Below are positions 44,369-53,141 of a stretch of 56,467 nucleotides of DNA, piece after piece. Under the pieces are notes generated by a model. The model searched no databases, was not told the origin of the DNA, and saw only the letters and a program-made list of their open reading frames with translations. Source of the DNA: Pseudomonadota bacterium (GTDB lineage Bacteria > Pseudomonadota > Gammaproteobacteria > Burkholderiales > Burkholderiaceae_C); assembly GCA_021845505.1 (NCBI GenBank), contig JAJZVU010000023.1, positions 1-56,467 of the forward strand, written 5' to 3'. The stretch's first letter is position 1, and every line of letters starts with the position of its first letter. A program made the translations under genes and the position numbers.

Positions 44369-44901
44369 TGGATTCGCCTGCAATCGCAACGCACAAGGTG
44401 TGGATGGTGGTCAACGGCAGCGTCGAGCAGCACGAGGTCGAGCCGCGCATGCTGCTCAGCGACTTCCTGCGCCAGGTGCTGGGGCTGACCGGAACCCATG
44501 TGGGCTGCGAGCACGGGGTGTGCGGAGCCTGCACGGTGCTGGTCGACGGCGACAGCGTCAGGTCCTGCCTGATGCTGGCGGTCAGCGCCCACGGCGCCGA
44601 CATCCGCACCGTCGAGTCGATGGGCAGCGTCGACGCGCTGAGCCCGTTGCAGGAAGCCTTCCGCGAGCACCACGCGCTGCAATGCGGCTTCTGCACTCCG
44701 GGCATGCTGGCGACCTGCGCCGACGCCTTGCAGAAGTACCCTCTGCGCAGCGATGAGGAGATCCGCGACGCGCTGTCGGGCAACCTGTGCCGCTGCACCG
44801 GCTACCAGGGCATCGTCGAGGCGATGCGGGTGTGCGTGAAGTCGCGCGATGCGTTGCGCCAGGCGGCAGGCGCAGCCGCGCCGGAGGACGATCGGCCATG
44901 A
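44365..44901 (+). CDS. Mo-hydroxylase 2Fe-2S subunit (CoxS type)
   Basis: 178 residues with two [2Fe-2S] sites. The plant-ferredoxin-type site is GCEHGVCGACTVLVDG plus a fourth Cys in RSCL; the second site is CGFCTPG and CRCTGY. It conducts electrons from the molybdenum centre to the FAD subunit. Overlaps the FAD subunit by 4 bp and the downstream MBL gene by 4 bp, so expression is tightly coupled. Confidence 0.92.
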   Translation: MMDSPAIATHKVWMVVNGSVEQHEVEPRMLLSDFLRQVLGLTGTHVGCEHGVCGACTVLVDGDSVRSCLMLAVSAHGADIRTVESMGSVDALSPLQEAFREHHALQCGFCTPGMLATCADALQKYPLRSDEEIRDALSGNLCRCTGYQGIVEAMRVCVKSRDALRQAAGAAAPEDDRP

Positions 44902-45659
44902 AGATGCACCTGCTCAGCGGCGGGCGCCTGCGCATGCGCAAGAGCGTGTACCTGCCGTATGCCGAGCGCGGCGAGACCATCGATCTGCCGGTGTCGTGCG
45001 TGCTGCTGCGCCACCGCCAGGGCAACGTGTTGTTCGACACCGGATGCCACCCCGGCACCGTGCGCGACGCCGCGGCGCGCTGGGGGTCGCTGGCGCGGGC
45101 GATGGTGCCCATCGGCGCAGCCGACGAAAACGTGATCGACGGACTGGCCGCGCTGGGGCTGCAACCCCAGGACATCGACGTGGTGGTGAATTCGCATTTC
45201 CATTCCGACCACTGCGGCTGCAACGAGTTCTTCGGCCGCGCGACCCTGGTCTGCCATGCCAGGGAGATCGAGGCCGCGCAGGCGCCCGACGCGCTGCAAA
45301 AGGGCTATGTCGCCGCCGACTGGCAGCACCCGCTGCCGACCGACGCGATCGAGGCCGAGCGCGACCTGTTCGGCGACGGGCGCATCGTGCTGCTGCCGCT
45401 GCCGGGGCACACCGAGGGCACGCTGGGGGCGCTGGTCGCCCTCGAGCGCGACGGCCGCTTCCTGCTCGCGGCCGACGCGGCCGCGCTGCGCGAAGGCCTG
45501 GAGCGGGAGCTCATTCCCCGCAACACCTGGAACCCCGAGCTGGCCGCGGCGTCGCTGCAGGAGATCCGGCGCATCCAGGCTTCGGGGGCGGAGGTGCTGT
45601 TCGGCCACGACCTCCAGCAATGGCAGGGCCTGCGCAAGGGGGCGCAGGCCTATGAGTGA
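44898..45659 (+). CDS. metallo-beta-lactamase-fold hydrolase inside Mo-hydroxylase operon
   Basis: 253 residues. HFHSDHCG is the dinuclear zinc motif, with further ligands probably in PLPGHTEG and FGHDLQQW. The topology and lack of extra domains resemble N-acyl-homoserine-lactone lactonases and other lactone/thioester hydrolases. It is wedged between the 2Fe-2S and Mo subunits, overlapping one by 4 and the other by 8 bp, so it belongs to the same pathway. A ring-opening lactonase or thioester hydrolase is the natural guess. Confidence 0.85.
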   Translation: MKMHLLSGGRLRMRKSVYLPYAERGETIDLPVSCVLLRHRQGNVLFDTGCHPGTVRDAAARWGSLARAMVPIGAADENVIDGLAALGLQPQDIDVVVNSHFHSDHCGCNEFFGRATLVCHAREIEAAQAPDALQKGYVAADWQHPLPTDAIEAERDLFGDGRIVLLPLPGHTEGTLGALVALERDGRFLLAADAAALREGLERELIPRNTWNPELAAASLQEIRRIQASGAEVLFGHDLQQWQGLRKGAQAYE

Positions 45660-48075
45660 TCCCGCGCAAAGCCCGCTGGTCGAGGTGGTCGAGCAGCAGC
45701 CCGCCGGGCTGGTCGGCCAGCCGCTGCGCCGGGTCGAGGACGCGCGGCTGCTGACCGGATCGGGGCGCTACGTCGACGACCTGCCGGCCGGGAAGGCGCT
45801 GCACCTGGCGCTGCTGCGCAGCGACCAGGCGCACGCCCGCATCGTCGACGTGCGCAGCGACGCGGCGCGCGCGATGCCGGGGGTGCGCGGGGTGTTCTGC
45901 TGGCCGGACATCCGCGACGCCATCCGGCCCGCGCTGGCGACCTCGCGCATGGCCGACTACCAGCCCACGCCGATCCACGCGCTGGCCGACGGCTGCGTGC
46001 ACCATGTCGGCGAGCCCGTGGTCGCGGTGCTGGCCGACAGCCGCTACCTGGCCGAGGACGCGGTGGAAGCCATCGAGGTCGAATACCAGCCGCTGCCCGC
46101 CGCCAGCGACCCCGAGCAGGCGGCGCTGCCCGACGCGCCGCTGCTGCACCACGAACTGCGCAGCAACGTGCTGGTCGAGCGCTCGTTCGCCCGCGGCGAC
46201 GCCGACGCGGTGTTCGCCTGCGCGCCCCGCAGCGTGCGGGGGCGCTTTCGCATGCACCGCAAGGCGCCCAGCGCGATGGAGCCGCGCTGCTGCCTGGCCG
46301 AGATCGACCCCGGGCGCGACGCGCTGCGGTTGCACACCTCCAGCCAGGTTCCGGGCATCGTGCGCGACTGCCTGGCGGAACTGCTGGGGCTTCCGGGGAA
46401 CCGGCTGCAGGTCGTCGCCCCCGACGTGGGCGGAGGCTTCGGCGCCAAGACCTCGCTGTACCAGGAGGAAATGCTGGTCTGCGTTCTGGCGCGCAAGACC
46501 GGACGCGCGGTCAAGTGGACCGGTGACCGCCTCGAGGACCTGCTGTCGACCAGCCAGGCCTTCGACGAACGGATCGATGCCGCGCTGGCCTTCGACGACC
46601 AGGGCACCATCCTCGGGTTGCGCGCCGACGTGCTCGGCGATGTCGGCGCGTATTCCATCTATCCCTGGACCGCAGGCATCGAGCCGGTGCAGGTGATCAG
46701 CTTCCTGCCCGGGCCGTACCGGGTGCCGTGCTACCACGGGCGCACCCGCGCGGTGGCCACGCCGAAGGCGCCCACCGGGCCGTATCGCGGGGTCGGCCGC
46801 CCGACCTCGACCTTTGTCATGGAGCGGCTGGTCGACATGGCGGCGGCGCAACTCGGCCTCGACCCGGCCGAGATGCGCAGGCGCAACCTGGTGCAGCCGC
46901 AGGAGTTCCCGTACAAGACCCCGGTGGGAATCGTCTGGGACCGCTCGGGCTTCGGCGAGGGCCTCGAGGCGGCGCTCGAACTGTTCGGCTACCGCCAGGC
47001 GCGGCAGGCGCAGCAGCAGGCGCGGAGCGAGGGCCGCTGGGTGGGCATCGGCATCGCCAGCTACGCCGAGCTGTCGGGAATCGGTTCGCGCATCTCGGCG
47101 TCGCCCGGCATGCCGATCAACACCGGCACCGACACCTGCGTGATCCAGCTCGACTCCACCGGATCGATCACCGCCAGCTTCGGCTGCGCCTCGCATGGCC
47201 AGGGCCACGAGACCACGTTGGCGCAGGTGCTCGCCGACGAACTCGGGGTGCGCCTGGAGGACCTGCGGGTGGTCACCGGCGATTCGGCCGCGGTGCCCCA
47301 CGGCACCGGCAGCTACGCCAGCCGCACCGCGGTGATCAGCGGCGGCGCGGCGATGCTGGCGGCGCGCGAACTGCGCGAGCGCATGTTGCGCGTGGCGGCG
47401 CGGCTGCTCGGCGTGCCGGCGCAGCAACTGCACATCCGCGACGGGGTGATCGCCGACGCGCTGGGCGAGTCCGCGCTGAGCCTGCGGGAGCTGGCGCGCT
47501 CGCTGTATTCGAGCATGGGGCGCGCCGCGGCCGAGGCGCGCGAGGAGCTGTGCGTCAGCCGCACCTACGACCCGGTGGTCGGCACGACGAGCTCGGCCAC
47601 CCATGTCGCGCAGGTCGAGATCGATCCGCAGACCTACGCGGTGCGGGTGCAGCGCTATGTCGTCGCCGAGGACTGCGGCAGGGTGATCAACCCGCTGATC
47701 GTCACCGGGCAGACGCGCGGCGCGGTCGCGCAGGGGGTGGGCGCGGCGCTGCTCGAGGAAGTGGTCTACGACTCCGAGGGCCAGTTGCTCACCGCCAGCC
47801 TGGCCGACTACCTGCTGCCCTCGGCCCCCGAAGTCCCCGAACTGCAGGTGCGCCATCTCGACTCGCGCGCTCCGGGCAACCTCGGCGGCTTCCGCGGCGT
47901 CGGCGAGAGCGGCACCATCGGCGCGCCGGCGGCCATCGCCAACGCGGTGGCCGACGCCGTGTCGCACCTGGGCATCGACATCCACGAGCTGCCGGTGACT
48001 CCGGAACGCCTGTTCCGGCTGATCCGCGCGGCATCGCCATCCAGCATGGGAAAGCACGATGAAACTCGGACTTGA
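45652..48075 (+). CDS. Mo-hydroxylase large (molybdopterin) subunit, CoxL form II-like
   Basis: 807 residues, xanthine dehydrogenase/aldehyde oxidase family. VGGGFGAK binds the cofactor; the active-site loop reads PYRGVGR (residues 377-383), close to the AYRGAGR loop of form II enzymes and unlike the AYxCSFR of genuine CO dehydrogenases. The catalytic Glu is expected in GVGESG (about residue 752). It would add oxygen from water to a heteroaromatic ring or aldehyde. It overlaps the MBL gene by 8 bp and the SDR gene by 17 bp. Confidence 0.9.
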   Translation: MSDPAQSPLVEVVEQQPAGLVGQPLRRVEDARLLTGSGRYVDDLPAGKALHLALLRSDQAHARIVDVRSDAARAMPGVRGVFCWPDIRDAIRPALATSRMADYQPTPIHALADGCVHHVGEPVVAVLADSRYLAEDAVEAIEVEYQPLPAASDPEQAALPDAPLLHHELRSNVLVERSFARGDADAVFACAPRSVRGRFRMHRKAPSAMEPRCCLAEIDPGRDALRLHTSSQVPGIVRDCLAELLGLPGNRLQVVAPDVGGGFGAKTSLYQEEMLVCVLARKTGRAVKWTGDRLEDLLSTSQAFDERIDAALAFDDQGTILGLRADVLGDVGAYSIYPWTAGIEPVQVISFLPGPYRVPCYHGRTRAVATPKAPTGPYRGVGRPTSTFVMERLVDMAAAQLGLDPAEMRRRNLVQPQEFPYKTPVGIVWDRSGFGEGLEAALELFGYRQARQAQQQARSEGRWVGIGIASYAELSGIGSRISASPGMPINTGTDTCVIQLDSTGSITASFGCASHGQGHETTLAQVLADELGVRLEDLRVVTGDSAAVPHGTGSYASRTAVISGGAAMLAARELRERMLRVAARLLGVPAQQLHIRDGVIADALGESALSLRELARSLYSSMGRAAAEAREELCVSRTYDPVVGTTSSATHVAQVEIDPQTYAVRVQRYVVAEDCGRVINPLIVTGQTRGAVAQGVGAALLEEVVYDSEGQLLTASLADYLLPSAPEVPELQVRHLDSRAPGNLGGFRGVGESGTIGAPAAIANAVADAVSHLGIDIHELPVTPERLFRLIRAASPSSMGKHDETRT

Positions 48076-48811
48076 AGGAAAGGTCGCGCTGGTCACCGGC
48101 GGCGCCAGCGACATCGGCCGCGAGATCGCCCTCGGCCTGGCCGCCGAGGGTGCCGCGGTGGCCTTGAGCTACCACAGCTCGGCGCAGGCCGCGCAGCAGG
48201 TGGCCGAGCAGATCCGCGCCGGCGGCGGACGCGCGACGGCCATCGGCTGCGACATCGCTGACCTCGAGCAGGTGCGGGCGATGGTCGCTCGCGTGGCGGC
48301 CGAGTTCGGCGGCCTGCACATCCTGGTCAACAACGCAGGCCTGGTGCTGCGCAAGCGCTTCGCCGAGTCGACCCCCGAGGAGTGGCGCAGGCAGATCGAC
48401 ACCTGCCTGTACGGCACCATCCACTGCACCCATGCCGCGTTGCCGCACCTGGAGGCCAGCGCCGGCGCCGGGCGGGTGATCACCGTGGTGGGCGACTCCT
48501 CGCGCGTCGGCGAGTCGGGGCTGGCGGTCGGTGCGGCGGCGCGCGCGGCCAGCATCGCGCTGATGAAGTCGATCGCCCGCGAGACCCGCGCCGGCATGAC
48601 CGCCAACGTGCTGTCGCTGGGACTGATCGAGACCGCCCACGATCCGGCGTTCATCGCCGCCAACCGCGACAAGCTGCTCAAGCTGTATCCGCTGCGCCGC
48701 CTGGGAAGGCCCGGGGACGTGGCGCCGCTGGCGGTGCTGCTGGCCTCCGATTCCGGCGGCTGGATCACCGGCCAGGTGATCAGCGTCAGCGGCGGCTTCA
48801 GCATGGTCTGA
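48059..48811 (+). CDS. SDR-fold protein lacking catalytic Tyr and Lys
   Basis: 250 residues, Rossmann fold with TGGASDIG in the nucleotide loop and NNAG near residue 95. Where YxxxK is expected, the alignment through ALMKSIARE gives G158-AAA-R162, so both catalytic residues are changed. The start overlaps the Mo-subunit gene by 17 bp, tying it to the operon. It may bind NAD(P) or a CoA ester without ordinary dehydrogenase chemistry, or use another residue. Confidence 0.82.
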   Translation: MKLGLEGKVALVTGGASDIGREIALGLAAEGAAVALSYHSSAQAAQQVAEQIRAGGGRATAIGCDIADLEQVRAMVARVAAEFGGLHILVNNAGLVLRKRFAESTPEEWRRQIDTCLYGTIHCTHAALPHLEASAGAGRVITVVGDSSRVGESGLAVGAAARAASIALMKSIARETRAGMTANVLSLGLIETAHDPAFIAANRDKLLKLYPLRRLGRPGDVAPLAVLLASDSGGWITGQVISVSGGFSMV

Positions 48812-48877
48812 GTCAGCGCGGGAACGGGCGGCCGCGCAAGCCGGCCGCGGCGACAACAAGACAGCGAGGAGACACCG

Positions 48878-50449
48878 ATGATTCGTACCGACCTGATCGC
48901 GCCGATCGGCGAGCTCGTGCGCCGGCATGCCGCTCGGCGAGGCCACAAGCCGGCTTTCGAGGACGCCGGCGGCGCGGCGCTGAGCTACGCCGAACTCGAC
49001 GCGCGCAGCGCGGCGCTGGCCGGCCACCTGCAGGATCGCGGGCTGCGGGCCGGCGACACGGTGGCCATCCTGCTGCCCAACTGCGTCGACTGGGTGCTGG
49101 CCTGCGTGGCCATCGCCCGCGCCGGCGCGGTCAGCGTGCCGATCAGCCACGACGCGGTGGAGGCGGAGATCCGCTACCGCCTGGAGGACTCGCGCTGCGC
49201 CGCGGTCATCGTGTCGCCGCAGCACCTGCCGCTGGTGCGCAGGCTGCAGCGCGAGCTGCCGGCGCTGCGCCAGCTGCTGCTCGGCGCCGACACCGGTGTC
49301 GAGCCGGCAGCCGGCGAGCGGCCGGAGTCGCTGGCCGTGCTGGCGCGGACCCCGGCGGGTTCGGCGCCGCGCGACCCGCAGGACATCCACGCCACCGCCT
49401 TCATCGTCTACACCTCGGGGACGACCGGCCGCGCCAAGGGGGTGATGCTCAGCCAGCACAGCATGCTGTGGGTGGTCGCGGCCTGCTGGGCGCCGATCGC
49501 CGGGTTGTGCGAGTCCGACCGCGTGCTGTCGCCGCTGCCGCTGTTCCATTCCTACGCGCTGAACATCAGCGTGATGGGCATCCTGGCCACCGGGGCCAGC
49601 GAATTCCTGCTGCCCAGGTTCTCCACCCAGGAAGTGCTGGCGCGGCTGCGCGACGGCGGCTACACCCTGATGCCCGGGGTGCCGACCATGTTCCACTACC
49701 TGCTCGAGGGCGCGCGCGCCGACGGGCGCGCCCAGGCGCCGTCGATCCGCCATTTCCTGTCGGCCGGCGCGATCATGCCGGCGAGCCTGAACCGCGATTT
49801 CGAGGCGGCCTTCGGCAAGTCGCTGCTCGACGGCTACGGCATCACCGAGACCTCGACGATGGTGACCCTCAACTGGCCCGGGGCGCAGCGGGTGATGGGC
49901 TCGTGCGGGCTGCCGCTGCCCGGGCTGGCGGTGCGCATCGTCGACACCCAGGGGCGCGACGTCGCGCCGGGCGAGCAGGGCGAGCTGATCGTGCGCGGGC
50001 CCAATGTCATGCAGGGCTACCTGAACAAGCCGGCGGAGACCGCGGCAGCGCTGCTCGACGGCTGGTACCGCACCGGCGACCTGGCGCGCAGCGACGTCAA
50101 CGGCCTGCTGGCGATCACCGGGCGGCTGAAGGAGCTGATCATCCGCGGCGGGCAGAACATCGCGCCGGCCGAGGTCGAGGAGGCGGTGCTGTCGCATCCC
50201 GACGTGCTCGACTGCGCGGTGCTCGGCGTGGCGCATCCGCAGCTCGGCGAGGTGCCGGTGGCCTGCATCGTCGCCCGCGACGGCCGCGCGGTCGACGTGG
50301 AGTCGATCCGCAGCCATTGCGCGGGGCTGCTGTCGGCGTACAAGGTGCCGCACGCGGTGCATCTGGTGCCGGAGGTGCCTCGAACCGGTTCGGGCAAGAT
50401 CATGCGCTTCCGGCTGCGCGAGGCGCTGGCCGCGCAGGCGCCGGGTTGA
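48878..50449 (+). CDS. AMP-forming acyl/aryl-CoA ligase
   Basis: 523 residues of the ANL superfamily. FIVYTSGTTGRAKGVMLS is the P-loop-like motif, GYGITETSTMV the A5 motif, and GWYRTGDLARSD plus the C-terminal PRTGSGKIMRF with the catalytic Lys complete the set. It activates a carboxylic acid to its CoA thioester with ATP and would start the operon pathway. The ATG follows GCGAGGAGACACCG. The 66-bp gap after the SDR gene is the largest inside the operon core but has no terminator. Confidence 0.9.
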   Translation: MIRTDLIAPIGELVRRHAARRGHKPAFEDAGGAALSYAELDARSAALAGHLQDRGLRAGDTVAILLPNCVDWVLACVAIARAGAVSVPISHDAVEAEIRYRLEDSRCAAVIVSPQHLPLVRRLQRELPALRQLLLGADTGVEPAAGERPESLAVLARTPAGSAPRDPQDIHATAFIVYTSGTTGRAKGVMLSQHSMLWVVAACWAPIAGLCESDRVLSPLPLFHSYALNISVMGILATGASEFLLPRFSTQEVLARLRDGGYTLMPGVPTMFHYLLEGARADGRAQAPSIRHFLSAGAIMPASLNRDFEAAFGKSLLDGYGITETSTMVTLNWPGAQRVMGSCGLPLPGLAVRIVDTQGRDVAPGEQGELIVRGPNVMQGYLNKPAETAAALLDGWYRTGDLARSDVNGLLAITGRLKELIIRGGQNIAPAEVEEAVLSHPDVLDCAVLGVAHPQLGEVPVACIVARDGRAVDVESIRSHCAGLLSAYKVPHAVHLVPEVPRTGSGKIMRFRLREALAAQAPG

Positions 50450-50537
50450 GCCCGGGCGGCGCGGCCCGGGCGTATGCTGGGCGGTGCCAGCGCTTCCGGC
50501 AAGCGTGCCGGCCGCGCATCGTTCGCAGGAGACAGAC

Positions 50538-51344
50538 ATGCCCAGAGTCCAGGCCGGCAGCATCCGGATGAACTACGAGGAACAGGGCAGCGGCGAGCCG
50601 CTGATCCTCATTCCCTATCTCGCGGCCGAACAGGCCTGCTATGCGTTCCAGGTTCCGGAGTACGCGAAGCATTTCCGCTGCATCAGCGTCGACCCCCGGG
50701 GCGCGGGCGAATCCGACAAGCCCGCGGGAACCTACAGCACCGAGATGCTCGCCGACGACGTCGCCGCGCTGATGCACACTCTGGGGATCGCCAGCGCCCA
50801 CGTCTACGGCGTGTCGCTCGGCGGCGCGGTGGGAATGTGGCTGGCCGCCAGGCACCCGCAGCGCGTCAAGTCGCTTTCGCTGCACAGCACCTGGCCGCGC
50901 AGCGATGCCTACCTGAAGGCCGTGGTCGGCGGCTGGCAACTCGTCGCCAGGCAGCTCGACGACATGCCCGAGGCGGTGATCCAGGCCCTGTTCCCGTGGT
51001 GCTTCACTCCGCAGCTCTACGACTCCAGGCCGGAGTACCTGCAGGCGCTGTCCGATTTCGTTCGCGCACGCCCGCGCCAGCCGCTGGACGCCTTCCTGCG
51101 GCAGTCGGACGCGGTGATCGCCCACGATGCCCAGGCGCAGCTGGCGCGCATCCAGGCGCCGACCCAGATCACCTTCGGCCGTCACGACCAGGTCTGTTCG
51201 ACCCGCTTCGCCGAACCGTTGCGCCAGGGCATCGCGAACTCCGAGCTGCACGTGTTCGAGGACTGCTCGCACGCCGGCCTGTATGAAAACGTCGCCGCCT
51301 TCAACGAGGTCACGCTGGCCTTCCTGCGCCGGCACGCGGGCTGA
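50538..51344 (+). CDS. alpha/beta-fold hydrolase (enol-lactonase-like)
   Basis: 268 residues. GVSLGG carries the nucleophilic Ser, the acid Asp is probably in GRHDQV and the His in DCSHAGL. The closest general class is 3-oxoadipate enol-lactonase-like hydrolases. ATG 50538 follows CGCAGGAGACAGAC. Last gene of the operon, 88 bp after the CoA ligase. It could open a lactone formed after ring hydroxylation, competing with or complementing the MBL enzyme. Confidence 0.85.
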   Translation: MPRVQAGSIRMNYEEQGSGEPLILIPYLAAEQACYAFQVPEYAKHFRCISVDPRGAGESDKPAGTYSTEMLADDVAALMHTLGIASAHVYGVSLGGAVGMWLAARHPQRVKSLSLHSTWPRSDAYLKAVVGGWQLVARQLDDMPEAVIQALFPWCFTPQLYDSRPEYLQALSDFVRARPRQPLDAFLRQSDAVIAHDAQAQLARIQAPTQITFGRHDQVCSTRFAEPLRQGIANSELHVFEDCSHAGLYENVAAFNEVTLAFLRRHAG

Positions 51345-51348
51345 GTCG

Positions 51349-51366
51349 CCGCCGCTGCGCCGGCGG
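51349..51366. terminator. short hairpin at operon end
   Basis: CCGCCG / CGGCGG with a 6-base loop fills the 27-bp gap between the convergent alpha/beta hydrolase and 2OG oxygenase genes. Weak but well placed for a shared terminator. Confidence 0.4.
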
Positions 51367-51371
51367 GGCGC

Positions 51372-52112
51372 TCACAACGGGTAGCCGTCGGGGTCCTTGC
51401 CGCGCAGCCGGCGCCACAGCACCTGCAGGTTGACCCGGTTGCCGACGACGATGAACACCTTGCGCAGGCGATCGGGCGGGCAGGCGATCGGATGCACCGC
51501 GTGCCACGAGTGTTCGGTGCGCTTGAAGATGAAACTGCGGTTGCCGAGGATTTCCGAGGTCGCGACCTCGCGCAGCGCCCCTTCGGGCGGGCGGCTGTGC
51601 GCCGGGTAGTTGCCGCCGTCGTCGAGCACCACGGTCTGGCCGCCCCAGGCCGGGTCCCAGTCCGCCTCGGTGTTGAAGTAGAAGATGTGCGAGCCGATCT
51701 TGCGCCGGGCATCGGTGTGGGGCGATACCGACGCCCCACTGGGCGCGTGGTGCCAGTGCATCGACAGTTCGAAGCGCTCGCCGTGCTGCAGCCCGAAGGT
51801 GCGGCGCCAGAACTCCAGGTAGGGCGGCTGCCGCAGTTCGGCCACGAACTGCCTCCAGGCCGCGGTCAGCTCGGAGTCCAGGCGCGGGCGGTACTGCAGC
51901 GCGTAGCGGTCGTGGCTGGCCTGGCCGTGGGCTCGCTGCCTGCCGAATTCCTGTTCGAACAGGTGTTCGTCGGGGAGTTCGGCGCACAGCCGCTCGAAGG
52001 ACCGCGCTTCGATGATCCCCTGCAGTCCGGCCCAGGGGTAGGGCTTGCGGTCGAGGAAGGCGGCCGATTGCGCGGCGACCTCGGCGAGCCGCTGGTGATC
52101 GAGCATGCTCAT
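51372..52112 (-). CDS. 2-oxoglutarate/Fe(II)-dependent oxygenase-like protein
   Basis: 246 residues with the double-stranded beta-helix iron site: HTD in [11 protein letters not shown] and a distal His in TEHSWHAV, followed by Arg in RLRK that would bind 2-oxoglutarate. This resembles the 2OG-FeII_Oxy (prolyl-hydroxylase-like) group acting on protein or small-molecule substrates. ATG 52112 or 52106 are both possible starts. Divergent from an aldo/keto reductase over 154 bp that show no recognisable site. Role unknown. Confidence 0.78.
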   Translation of the reverse strand: MSMLDHQRLAEVAAQSAAFLDRKPYPWAGLQGIIEARSFERLCAELPDEHLFEQEFGRQRAHGQASHDRYALQYRPRLDSELTAAWRQFVAELRQPPYLEFWRRTFGLQHGERFELSMHWHHAPSGASVSPHTDARRKIGSHIFYFNTEADWDPAWGGQTVVLDDGGNYPAHSRPPEGALREVATSEILGNRSFIFKRTEHSWHAVHPIACPPDRLRKVFIVVGNRVNLQVLWRRLRGKDPDGYPL

Positions 52113-52266
52113 CGGGAAACCTGTTCGGGGGCAGCAGATCCCGCCATTGAAGGGCAGGCTGGTTGCGGCTTGTTTGACCTCGAGCAGACAATGGCGTCTT
52201 GGCGCGCGCCCAGTGCCGGCCAGGGGCCGTCGGCGCGCTGGAACTGGCACCTTCGAGGAGCACGAC

Positions 52267-53133
52267 ATGACAGACCACGGCAGCTGGCCGGCGGGGCGAT
52301 GGCGCATCGGCGGCGACATGGCGGTCCATCGCCTGGGGTTCGGTGCGATGCGCATCACCGGCCAGGGGGTGTGGGGCCCGCCGGCGGACCGCGGCGAGGC
52401 GCTGCGGCTGTTGCGCCTGCTGCCCGAACTCGGGGTCGACTTCATCGACACCGCCGACTCCTACGGCCCCGACGTGTCCGAGCAGCTCATCCGCGAGGCG
52501 CTGCACCCCTACCGCGGGCTGGTGATCGCGACCAAGGGGGGGCTGCGGCGCGGCGGGCCCGGCCAGTGGACTCCCGATGGCCGTCCCGAATACCTGCTCG
52601 GGCAACTCAAGGGCAGCCTGCACAAGCTCGGCGTCGAGCGGATCGACCTGTGGCAGTTGCACCGCATCGACCCCAAGGTGGGCCGCGACGAGCAGTTCGA
52701 CGCGGTGCGCCGGATGATCGAGCAGGGGCTGGTGCGGCACGCCGGGCTCAGCGAGGTGGGGATCGAGGACATCGAGGCCGCGCGCGGTTTCTTTCCCGTG
52801 GCCACCGTGCAGAACCGCTACAACCTGGGCGACCGCGGCAGCGAGCCGGTGCTCGAGTATTGCGAGCGCCACGGCATCGGCTTCATCCCCTGGTACCCGC
52901 TGGCCGCCGGCAGCCTGGCGCGCCCGGGTTCGCCGCTCGAGCAGGCGGCGCGGCGCCACCACGCCAGCGCCGGCCAGGTCGCGCTGGCGTGGCTGCTGCA
53001 ACGCAGTCCGGTGATGCTGCCGATCCCCGGCACGGGCCGTATCGAGCACCTGCGGCAGAACATGGCGGCGGCCACGCTGCGCCTGTCGCGCGAGGAGTTC
53101 GCCGACATCGAGCGCGCGGCCGGCGCCCGCTGA
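52267..53133 (+). CDS. aldo/keto reductase
   Basis: 288-residue NADPH-dependent TIM-barrel reductase. The catalytic tetrad is recognisable: Asp and Tyr in [12 protein letters not shown], Lys in VIATKGG and His in WQLHRID. A general detoxifying carbonyl reductase is the likely role. ATG 52267 follows CGAGGAGCACG. Only 8 bp separate its stop from the convergent chemoreceptor gene. Confidence 0.88.
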   Translation: MTDHGSWPAGRWRIGGDMAVHRLGFGAMRITGQGVWGPPADRGEALRLLRLLPELGVDFIDTADSYGPDVSEQLIREALHPYRGLVIATKGGLRRGGPGQWTPDGRPEYLLGQLKGSLHKLGVERIDLWQLHRIDPKVGRDEQFDAVRRMIEQGLVRHAGLSEVGIEDIEAARGFFPVATVQNRYNLGDRGSEPVLEYCERHGIGFIPWYPLAAGSLARPGSPLEQAARRHHASAGQVALAWLLQRSPVMLPIPGTGRIEHLRQNMAAATLRLSREEFADIERAAGAR

Positions 53134-53141
53134 GGTCGGGC

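Noticed and set aside
41531-51344. CO dehydrogenase operon
   Set aside because: The active-site loop is not AYxCSFR, and CoA ligase, thioesterase and hydrolases are interleaved, so aerobic CO oxidation is not supported.
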